64,000 bases of DNA from Mogibacterium sp. (lineage in GTDB: Bacteria > Bacillota > Clostridia > Peptostreptococcales > Anaerovoracaceae): NCBI GenBank assembly GCA_017404265.1, contig JAFRCS010000015.1:1-64000 (forward strand), given 5' to 3'. A program made the position numbers and the translations under genes. Positions 1 to 6,710 of the stretch are shown piece after piece. The notes below the pieces were generated by a model. The model had not been told where the DNA came from. It saw only the letters and a list, made by a program, of their open reading frames with translations, and did no database searches. The first letter of the stretch is position 1. Each line of letters starts with the position of its first letter.

Positions 1-134
1 CTAACAAGTTTTGCTTGTTTGTCTTTTCTTTCAAAGTCTTTCAAATTTCAGGGCCTAAACCCTGTATTTTCAAGACCTGTTCTGCACTATGAAGTTTTCA
101 AGGTTCCGCTGCGCTTTTCAGCGACAGCTTCATT

Positions 135-163
135 ATTATATATACGGGTAACCTGCTTGTCAA
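135..163 (-). promoter_or_regulatory. Consensus sigma-A promoter firing leftward, probably of an rRNA operon
   Basis: On the minus strand TTGACA (158-163) is followed by a 17-base spacer and TATAAT (135-140), a perfect match to the vegetative consensus. No minus-strand reading frame lies between it and position 1. The transcript would contain TTGAAAACTTCATAGTGCA near 90-110, which resembles leader or spacer RNA next to clostridial 16S genes. I infer that an rRNA operon starts just outside the window. The promoter match is seen directly; the rRNA assignment is inference. Confidence 0.75.
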
Positions 164-224
164 CAAAATATTTACGATTCTTGGCTTCTTTTCGATACAA
201 GATTTGTTTTGTAATTGTCGTTTT

Positions 225-2126
225 TTAATCCTGTTCAGTATACTCCCAGTGAAACCCATATGCAGTTTTACACTTGCCTTTACAGCACATCCATATTTGT
301 CGATAATCCTCTTTACCTATTGAAAGAGCTGCCTCTTTTAAAGTTTTGAAAGATTTGCCGGTTTCAACCTGTAGGACTTTCCTTGCACGAGTCTTTCTTG
401 GAGAGCAATATGGACATTTTCCATAGCCGTTTATCTTATTTGAAATTAGTGAGTCATATGCATTATTGCATACCGGACAGAGAAACCACACTTTGAATCT
501 ATATCCCCTTGATACTTGAGTCGGAAGCAACTCTCCATTCTCCGTTGGATGCCATTGAGCCGCTATATCAGGATGAGTAGTTGCCAAGTCATTGAATCCC
601 TGAAGCACTTCATTGCCAGAACAAATAGGGCAACCAGTTCCACGAACCCTGCTGTTAGGTGAAGCTTCCCACGTGTGGCCAAATCTATCAATCCAAGCAT
701 ACTTCTGATTGGTCTTTGGAAAAATCTGATCAGGTCTTACCCCTGTATTTTTTGAATAATCCCATTCAGTTGCTATTTCTGGATACAGAGTAGCTAAATC
801 ATTTTCTCCAGGGTGAAGAACTTGTCCTGCACAGTCTTTACATCCTGTGCCTTTCATCGCCCGGTTGTTAATCATAGCCTTATATTCATATCCGCACTTT
901 GAGCATTTCCACCAGACTATCTTATTGCTTGCCGGGAGATATTCCTGAGGTTTTTTATTGCCATTCTTTGTAGGATGCCATTCGCCAGCCACCAACGGAT
1001 ATAGGGTTAATAAATCATTCTCTCCCTTTATAGGCTTTTCATGTGAGCAGTAAGGGCAACCTCTTTTGTTAACAGTTCTGTTGTTAATTTTAGACTCCCA
1101 GTGATGACCTCTGTCACAAATCCATGAAACGACCTTCCCGCTACCACCAGTATACATACTAGGAGTTTTATCTCCGTTGTTATCGTAATCCCATTCTCTT
1201 GCTACTTCAGGATATTGTGTTGCTAAATCATTGAATCCAGGAAGCACCTTTTGCCCGCTACAGTACGGACAGCCATTTCCTCTTGCTCTGACAGTAAATG
1301 ATGCTTCCCATTCATGACCCTTTTCACAAATCCACCAAGCCTTTACTCCGGAGTTAGGTGAAAACATATCCGGTCGTAGTATCCCATTTTTTGATGGATG
1401 CCAGGATAAAGCTGTATCTGGATATTTGTCTTTAAAGGAGCCTTCCCTCAAAACCGTTTGATACTCTCGTATTTCAGTCTCATCTCGTTCAATATCTACA
1501 TCTACTGGAGTATGCATATACGCAAAGTCTTTTCTGGTCCACATATTTGAACGTGGATCCAAGATGTCTAGCAGCTGATGAATCAAGAATCCAAGTTTTT
1601 CTTTATTCTGTATATGATCAATACTAAAGATTCTGTCCGCGGGTGCATCTAAAGGAGTGTATTTCTTAACTTCTTCTTTGATCCTCCAGAGTTTTATTCC
1701 GTTTTCCTGGCATAGTTTGTATTTTCTCAAGTCTCTTTCATTGTTGATATCAGTATGCCAAGCTTTGCCATCATATTCGATTCCTAGTTTTAAATCTGGA
1801 ATATAAATATCTAATTCCATGCCTTTTAGGAATTTTGGTCTATATCCATTCACTGCATCTGGATACAGCTTTTTTACATAGAAAAAAACTGCCTGTTCAG
1901 GGAATGATGTTTTCAATCGTTTAGCACAAATCCTGCAACCTCTTCCATGATAACGGTTGCTAATTCTTGCTTCCCACGAATGGCCGTACTCGCATTTCCA
2001 CCACGCCTTCTGCTGACTCTGAGCACTTATTTCATCAGGAAGAAGCCCAAGCGGTTCATTTTTCTCAAAATCCCACTCGGCTATTAGTCTATTAACTTGA
2101 CTTACAGATTCTTTGAAATGACGCAT
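225..2126 (-). CDS. Zinc-ribbon repeat protein with Vsr-like PD-(D/E)XK nuclease core
   Basis: A 633-residue protein built from about six copies of a treble-clef/zinc-ribbon unit (W-x-C-x2-GHxW ... GCPxC; DUF4379-like) at about residues 43-68, 265-290, 336-361, 406-433, 478-503 and 548-574. Between copies 1 and 2 lies a segment like very-short-patch-repair endonucleases: E104, D106 and the IEYDGKAWH stretch (E117, D119, K121, H124), which reads as a PD-(D/E)XK metal site. Copy 5 has lost its first cysteine pair (WIDRFGHTW). The C-terminus (about 584-628) resembles the NUMOD1 helix-turn-helix found beside homing endonucleases. The gene is visibly more AT-rich than its neighbours, which suggests transfer. 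A DNA-binding nuclease is inferred; the biological role is unknown, with defence or selfish-element functions both possible. Confidence 0.8.
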   Translation of the reverse strand: MRHFKESVSQVNRLIAEWDFEKNEPLGLLPDEISAQSQQKAWWKCEYGHSWEARISNRYHGRGCRICAKRLKTSFPEQAVFFYVKKLYPDAVNGYRPKFLKGMELDIYIPDLKLGIEYDGKAWHTDINNERDLRKYKLCQENGIKLWRIKEEVKKYTPLDAPADRIFSIDHIQNKEKLGFLIHQLLDILDPRSNMWTRKDFAYMHTPVDVDIERDETEIREYQTVLREGSFKDKYPDTALSWHPSKNGILRPDMFSPNSGVKAWWICEKGHEWEASFTVRARGNGCPYCSGQKVLPGFNDLATQYPEVAREWDYDNNGDKTPSMYTGGSGKVVSWICDRGHHWESKINNRTVNKRGCPYCSHEKPIKGENDLLTLYPLVAGEWHPTKNGNKKPQEYLPASNKIVWWKCSKCGYEYKAMINNRAMKGTGCKDCAGQVLHPGENDLATLYPEIATEWDYSKNTGVRPDQIFPKTNQKYAWIDRFGHTWEASPNSRVRGTGCPICSGNEVLQGFNDLATTHPDIAAQWHPTENGELLPTQVSRGYRFKVWFLCPVCNNAYDSLISNKINGYGKCPYCSPRKTRARKVLQVETGKSFKTLKEAALSIGKEDYRQIWMCCKGKCKTAYGFHWEYTEQD

Positions 2127-2289
2127 TAGTTCTCTCTGTTTATATTCTTAGATGTCAAGCATTGTATCACATTGTAACAATATTCGAAGGAGCAATGCAT
2201 CCAAATTGACTATACTTTCTTCTTTGTTTTATCACTCGTGGCATAATAGTTATTGAAAGCAAATTGTCAACTATGCTAAAATCTTTCTC

Positions 2290-2384
2290 GTAGAGTAAAT
2301 ATCAAGCGTTAAGTGTCCCTGGGATGGGATGTTGCCCGGGAACGAAAACATTCGATGTTGCGGTTTGATATTGCATCCGCTACT
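2290..2384 (+). promoter_or_regulatory. THF (tetrahydrofolate) riboswitch, folT type
   Basis: The segment carries the conserved folT-THF riboswitch core: GTAGAGTAAATATCAAGCG, then GTTAAGTGT, then GGGATG, and the 3' block TTGATATTGCATCCGCTAC. Outer pairing GTAG (2290-2293) with CTAC (2380-2383) and AATATCAA with TTGATATT form the expected helices. It sits about 100 bases upstream of a folate-type ECF transporter S component, the usual target. Known biology of the class is repression of folate uptake when tetrahydrofolate is plentiful. Confidence 0.92.
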
Positions 2385-2400
2385 GCAGATCAATAAAAAG

Positions 2401-2465
2401 CAAGAGTCAGCCTCTTGAAACGTAATTGCTGCAGGTGAGCGTTTTCCTTAATGTATTGCAATTAC
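2401..2465 (+). promoter_or_regulatory. Expression-platform hairpins between THF riboswitch and folT
   Basis: Two inverted repeats follow the aptamer. CAAGAG (2401-2406) pairs with CTCTTG (2412-2417). GTAATTGC (2422-2429) pairs with GCAATTAC (2458-2465), ending 7 bases before the folT ribosome binding site. There is no terminator U-run, so control at translation initiation is more likely than attenuation. The pairing is seen; the mechanism is inference. Confidence 0.5.
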
Positions 2466-2486
2466 TGGGTTCAGGAGGTTTTTTGT

Positions 2487-3005
2487 ATGAATAAAACTAA
2501 GCTTACAACTGAAGTTGTCATCATTACAGGCTTCATGATCGCACTAGCGGTTGTGCTTTCAAAGCTTGTCTCTATCAATATATCGTTCCTCAGGATCGGC
2601 TTCGGATTCCTGCCTATCGCAGTTCTCGGCATCCTGTACGGTCCTGTCATCGCGGCTATAGGATACGGCATTGCAGATCTTTTGGGAGCATGGCTCTTCC
2701 CTACCGGCGCCTTTTTCCCGGGCTTTACGGTCTCCGCTGTACTTACGGGTCTTATCTTTGGATGGGTACTATATAAAAAGGAAGTAACTTTCTGGAGAGC
2801 GCTGCTTGCGTCAGCCCTGGTATGCCTGATCGTCAATCTGCTGATCAATACTTACTGGCTGACCTTTATAATAGGAAAAGGCTTCAATGTGCTGCTGGCA
2901 TCAAGAGCCGTAAAAGAAATAGTCGCCATCCCGGTGATGGCGATCACGATAGTGCTTATCGACAGATACGTACTTAAGCACGTAAAGAACAGGAGTATCA
3001 GTTGA
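2487..3005 (+). CDS. folT: Folate ECF transporter S component FolT
   Basis: A 172-residue integral membrane protein with about six hydrophobic helices, of the energy-coupling factor S-component family. With the general EcfA1-A2-T module (not in this window) it would import folate. The assignment rests on the family look (a G-F-G-F-L-P-I segment after helix 2, conserved G-Y-G-I-A-D-L-L-G-A) and on the THF riboswitch upstream. The start at 2487 is chosen because AGGAGG lies at 2473-2478 with 8-base spacing; an in-frame ATG at 2451 would fall inside the leader hairpin. The 3' end overlaps the convergent rqcP gene by 8 bases. QueT and other S components are similar in fold, so the substrate relies on the riboswitch. 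Confidence 0.9.
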   Translation: MNKTKLTTEVVIITGFMIALAVVLSKLVSINISFLRIGFGFLPIAVLGILYGPVIAAIGYGIADLLGAWLFPTGAFFPGFTVSAVLTGLIFGWVLYKKEVTFWRALLASALVCLIVNLLINTYWLTFIIGKGFNVLLASRAVKEIVAIPVMAITIVLIDRYVLKHVKNRSIS

Positions 3006-3240
3006 TCACTTCATAAAGACTGTCAGCGTCCTCTTTGCGGACGTTTTCAGGCATAGACAAAACGCGCACTTTGAGCACGTTGGACCCGAATGTTACGCAG
3101 ATCTCATCGCCTGTCCGAAGCTCTAACCCCGGCTTGGCGACACGTCCGTTGACTTCGACCCTTCCCTGCTCGCAGGCTTCTTTGGCCACGGTGCGCCTTT
3201 TTATTATTCTTGAATTCTTCAGATACTTATCTAATCTCAT
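2998..3240 (-). CDS. rqcP: S4-domain RNA-binding protein RqcP (YabO/Hsp15 family)
   Basis: 80 residues, nearly all one S4 RNA-binding domain: the MRLDKYLKNSRIIKRRTVAKE start and the V-x-V-N-G-R-V-A-K-P-G turn are typical of YabO/RqcP. In Bacillus this protein assists RqcH in ribosome-associated quality control by holding stalled 60S-nascent chain complexes. Gene order hup-rqcP is the classical Clostridia/Bacilli order. A terminator hairpin lies between the two, and no convincing Shine-Dalgarno is seen, so expression is probably read-through from hup. The stop overlaps the end of convergent folT by 8 bases. Confidence 0.9.
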   Translation of the reverse strand: MRLDKYLKNSRIIKRRTVAKEACEQGRVEVNGRVAKPGLELRTGDEICVTFGSNVLKVRVLSMPENVRKEDADSLYEVIN

Positions 3241-3251
3241 AGCTTTACATC

Positions 3252-3287
3252 AAAAAGAGCGGACAGCCTGCAGGCTATCCGCGTCTC
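3252..3287 (-). terminator. Intrinsic terminator after hup
   Basis: On the minus strand the stem GCGGATAGCC/GGCTGTCCGC (3259-3282) is followed by TCTTTTTG, just after the hup stop and before rqcP. Confidence 0.8.
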
Positions 3288-3303
3288 TTTGTTTTCAATT
3301 GAA

Positions 3304-3582
3304 TTACTTGTTGACAGCATCCTTAAGGGACTTGCCTGCCTTGAATACAGGAGCCTTGGAAGCCGGGATGGAGATAACTTTGTCTGGCTTCTGAGGGTTT
3401 CTGCCTGTTCTTGCTTTTCTGCTTCTTGTCTCAAATGTTCCGAAACCGATCAGTCTTACGCTGTCGCCTGCAACGAGTGCTTCTTCGATTGTTCCGAGTA
3501 CTGCGTCAAGAGCGAGCTCTGCGTCTTTCTTCTTGAAACCAGTCTTATCTGCAACCTTTGCAACCAAATCTGCTTTATTCAT
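3304..3582 (-). CDS. hup: HU family nucleoid DNA-binding protein
   Basis: 92 residues, the standard HU length. It starts [15 protein letters not shown] and carries the signature [19 protein letters not shown], the beta-arm that enters the DNA minor groove. HU homodimers bend and compact DNA. The start at 3582 follows an AGGAGG site; the ten upstream in-frame residues would span the leader. A perfect-consensus promoter lies at 3624-3652 and a terminator follows, so this gene is mainly its own highly expressed unit. Confidence 0.97.
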   Translation of the reverse strand: MNKADLVAKVADKTGFKKKDAELALDAVLGTIEEALVAGDSVRLIGFGTFETRSRKARTGRNPQKPDKVISIPASKAPVFKAGKSLKDAVNK

Positions 3583-3623
3583 AATTGTTCCTCCTAAATA
3601 AAGTGATATCAAATACTATGTAC

Positions 3624-3652
3624 ATTATATGTATCAATATATAGTATGTCAA
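3624..3652 (-). promoter_or_regulatory. Consensus promoter of hup
   Basis: Minus strand TTGACA (3647-3652), 17-base spacer, TATAAT (3624-3629), 41 bases upstream of the hup start codon. It matches the vegetative sigma consensus at all twelve positions. Confidence 0.88.
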
Positions 3653-3685
3653 CCATAAAATCGTTGAAAATATAGGGTTTTTGCC

Positions 3686-5338
3686 CTATTTTGCCACCTT
3701 CAGCCTGACTGCCAGTCTGTATATAAGATCGCCTTTCGGTATGAGCTCGATCTCGTCTTTTGTGACTGCTCCGGTCAGGAATGCGCTCACGAAATAGACC
3801 GCTGCAGCAAACATTACCGAAACGAGTGTCGATACCGCGTTGCTTGACGTGATCAGGAACAGCAGCTTGTATGAAACAATGGCTGCCGCGCCCATTATCA
3901 GAGCCGCTACAAGCGGTCTAAAGAATATGCTCTTCATGTCAAGCGAGACATTTGTATACTTTTTGAGCGCGCGGAAGTTGAGTATGCCTGCCGTTACGTA
4001 AGCCAGTACCGAGCCGATGGCCGCGCCGTTGATATTCACAGCCGGTATGCCCAGCAGTATGTACGAGGAGACAGCCTTTACTATGGCGCCGATAAACAGG
4101 TTGTATACAGGAAGCATCATCTTTCCTATTCCCTGCAGGCACGACTGGAGCGTACGCATTATCGAAAGAGTGATTATCGACAAAGCGAGTATCTGAAGAG
4201 CCGGGACCGCCAGCAGCGCTTCATCATACTTTCTGTAGTAAAGCATAGTCAGGATCGGCTTTGCCAGAACGATAAGTCCTATCGCGCACGGATAAGTGAT
4301 TATCATCATCGTCTTAAGACCGGTCTTTATGTGGTCATCCATGTCTTTCTTGTTATTAAGCGTAAAAGCTGTGGTGACCGCAGGCATAAGGCTGATACAG
4401 ATTGCGTCGATAAAGATGTTAGGCAGGTTGATGATAGGATCGCAGAATCCTCCCATCAGGCCGTACAGCTTCTTTGCCATGACCGGATCCCATCCCGTTG
4501 CAAGGAGCCTTCTGACAATGATGCCGGCATCGATGTTGAACATTATAGGCATCACGGATGCGCCTATTGTTATAGGAATAAGGAAGGCAAACAGTTCCTT
4601 AAGACGTTTTTTGTCGGTCTCAGCTTTTACGACAGATCCCTCAAGGAGCTTGCTGCGCGGTTCCTTATCGCGCGCATAGATAACCGCCATCGCAACAAGA
4701 GCAGCTATAATACCGGCAGAAGCGCCGAATGTAGCTCCCGCTGCCGCGTACTGAAGGTTTGTCTTATAGAACATGTACGCAAGCGTCAGTCCTACTGCTA
4801 CTCTCATCATCTGTTCTATGACTTCAGTGATGCCTGTAGGCTTCATGTTCTGTCTGCCCTGATAGTAGCCTCTCATAGAAGCGACCACAGGAGTAAAGAG
4901 CAGCGCCACGGATATGGCTTTCATGGATGCTTCTGCGCCCGGGTTCTTATAGGCTGATGCTATCGCTCCCGCTCCAAAGAACATGACGATGAACGATATG
5001 ATTCCCAGCGCCCATGAAACCTTCATCGCAAGCTTGTACGACTTATGAGCGTTGAGGAAATCGCCCTCGGCTATCCTGGATGACACCATCCTTGATATCG
5101 CCACCGGGAAGCCAGCTGTCGCTATTACAAACAGAAGATTATAAACAGCGTATGCGGCGCTGTAATAAGCCTGCCCTTCCGCGCCGATCATGTTGGTCAG
5201 CGGTATCCTGAAGATAGCACCGAAAATCTTGCTCACTATACCGGCTATTACCAGTATGGTGGCACCTTTCATCAGAAGCGCGGATGTCTGCTGCCCTTCC
5301 TTCTTTTCTTCGTTATCTCTTGTATCTTCTTCTCTCAT
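3686..5338 (-). CDS. SpoVB/MurJ-like polysaccharide flippase (MOP superfamily)
   Basis: 550 residues with about 14 hydrophobic helices and a charged N-terminal tail (residues 1-18). It belongs to the multidrug/oligosaccharidyl-lipid/polysaccharide superfamily. The opening K-G-A-T-I-L-V-I-A-G-I-V-S-K-I-F-G-A-I-F-R-I-P-L pattern is typical of the SpoVB/YtgP group. Such proteins flip undecaprenyl-linked precursors, including lipid II, across the membrane; SpoVB acts in spore cortex synthesis. Position before hup and rqcP matches the spoVB locus of Clostridia. Its ATG directly abuts the TAG of the upstream amidohydrolase, so translation is probably coupled. Whether it serves sporulation or vegetative wall synthesis cannot be decided here. 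Confidence 0.88.
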   Translation of the reverse strand: MREEDTRDNEEKKEGQQTSALLMKGATILVIAGIVSKIFGAIFRIPLTNMIGAEGQAYYSAAYAVYNLLFVIATAGFPVAISRMVSSRIAEGDFLNAHKSYKLAMKVSWALGIISFIVMFFGAGAIASAYKNPGAEASMKAISVALLFTPVVASMRGYYQGRQNMKPTGITEVIEQMMRVAVGLTLAYMFYKTNLQYAAAGATFGASAGIIAALVAMAVIYARDKEPRSKLLEGSVVKAETDKKRLKELFAFLIPITIGASVMPIMFNIDAGIIVRRLLATGWDPVMAKKLYGLMGGFCDPIINLPNIFIDAICISLMPAVTTAFTLNNKKDMDDHIKTGLKTMMIITYPCAIGLIVLAKPILTMLYYRKYDEALLAVPALQILALSIITLSIMRTLQSCLQGIGKMMLPVYNLFIGAIVKAVSSYILLGIPAVNINGAAIGSVLAYVTAGILNFRALKKYTNVSLDMKSIFFRPLVAALIMGAAAIVSYKLLFLITSSNAVSTLVSVMFAAAVYFVSAFLTGAVTKDEIELIPKGDLIYRLAVRLKVAK

Positions 5339-6628
5339 CTACAGTTTTTTAAGTATCTCCGCTTTGGCGTTCTCGGCCTCAGCGCATGTCTTTTCTATAT
5401 CTATGAAAGTATATTCGCCGTCCCTGTAAAGAGTCATGCCGTCACACATCGTGAGACACACGTCCTTTCCGTCAGCAGAATATATCAGTCCGTTTGCGAT
5501 GTCGTCACAGGCTGTCCAGTTAGGACCGCTCTTGTCAACGACTATCAGGTCTGCCTTGAAGCCTTCCTTCACAAGTCCGCAGTCTTCGCGTCCCTGGGAG
5601 AGTGCTCCGGCTCTTGTGGCGCTTCTGAGCACCTGCTGAGGAGTCATCGTCGCAGGATCCATCGAAGTCACCTTGCCGGTAAGCGCGAAGAACTTCATCT
5701 CCTCAAAGAAGTTGAGGCTGTTGTTGCTCGCAACGCTGTCTGTACCTATCGCCACGTTGATGCCCTTTTTATACATAGGAGGCACATTGCACATGCCGCT
5801 TGCCAGTTTCATGTTGCTGCATGGATTGCTGGCTACGGTCACGCCCTTTTCCTTAAAGATATCCAGATCGCTGTTCGTTACCCACGTACAGTGCGCTGCA
5901 GTACAAGGAACGTCGAACATGCCGGCTTTCAGGAATACTTCAGCAGGAGTCTTTCCATACTTTTCGATGCAGTTTTTGTGCTCGCTCTCCGTCTCTGACA
6001 GATGTACATGCGTCCTGACATCATAGTGCTTGGCCATGTCGGCGATTGCCTTTATCATCTCGAAGTCATTAGTGTACTCTGCATGAGCGCTCGCGTCAAC
6101 AAGGATGCGGCCGTCCTCAAATCCGTAATACATCTCTATGGCCTGAGCCGCCTCCTTCAAAGAAGCGCTCTCTGATACAGGTGTCCCGAAGTTGGTGACA
6201 GCCCGCGAGATATTTGTCTTTACGCCAGAGTGAACGACTGCTCTCACCATGTCATCTATAAAGTAGTACATGTCGGTTGTCGAGACTATGCCGAATCTTA
6301 TCGATTCCGCCATGGTAAGCATCGTTGCCCAGTACACGGCTTCGCTGTAAAGCTTGTCCTCGAACGGGAAGATCCTGTCGTTGAGCCATCTGTCGAGAGG
6401 CAGATTCTCTCCGTAGCCTCTCATGAGGCTCATCGGGGAATGTCCGTGTGCGTTGTAGAACGCGGGCATGAGCACTTTTCCCCTGCCGTCGTATGTCTCA
6501 AAGAACACCTCCTCGTTTTCAGGAGGCTTGCTGTATATGTACACGATCCTGTGGCAGTTGGTGCCCACAAACATGTTTTCTTTATATTCAAAATTCTCGT
6601 CAATGAGTCCTATATTCTTAAAAAGCAT
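5339..6628 (-). CDS. Amidohydrolase, MTA/SAH deaminase-like (MtaD family)
   Basis: 429 residues, the usual length for the 5-methylthioadenosine/S-adenosylhomocysteine deaminase branch of the amidohydrolase superfamily. Metal ligands are visible: N-A-H-G-H (the family usually has H-T-H), H-V-H-L-S-E-T-E, a later H-C-T-W, and G-T-D-S near residue 300. R-G-Y-G-E-N-L-P-L-D-R-W-L also matches the group. The expected reaction is deamination of an adenosine derivative or related purine. The start at 6628 is preferred because AAAGGGG lies 6 bases upstream; an in-frame TTG is two codons earlier. The stop is immediately followed by the spoVB start. Substrate is uncertain; guanine or other aminohydrolases are alternatives. 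Confidence 0.85.
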   Translation of the reverse strand: MLFKNIGLIDENFEYKENMFVGTNCHRIVYIYSKPPENEEVFFETYDGRGKVLMPAFYNAHGHSPMSLMRGYGENLPLDRWLNDRIFPFEDKLYSEAVYWATMLTMAESIRFGIVSTTDMYYFIDDMVRAVVHSGVKTNISRAVTNFGTPVSESASLKEAAQAIEMYYGFEDGRILVDASAHAEYTNDFEMIKAIADMAKHYDVRTHVHLSETESEHKNCIEKYGKTPAEVFLKAGMFDVPCTAAHCTWVTNSDLDIFKEKGVTVASNPCSNMKLASGMCNVPPMYKKGINVAIGTDSVASNNSLNFFEEMKFFALTGKVTSMDPATMTPQQVLRSATRAGALSQGREDCGLVKEGFKADLIVVDKSGPNWTACDDIANGLIYSADGKDVCLTMCDGMTLYRDGEYTFIDIEKTCAEAENAKAEILKKL

Positions 6629-6710
6629 TTTCAACCCCTTTGGTGCCTTTCAAAATCGACTTATTATACGGTATTAACATACCGATGTGAATAGACCTAA
6701 ACACTTATTT

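Noticed and set aside
19..228. Plus-strand frame of 69 codons at the left edge
   Set aside because: No ribosome site; low-complexity residues; the region is better explained as leader and promoter of a minus-strand rRNA-type transcript.
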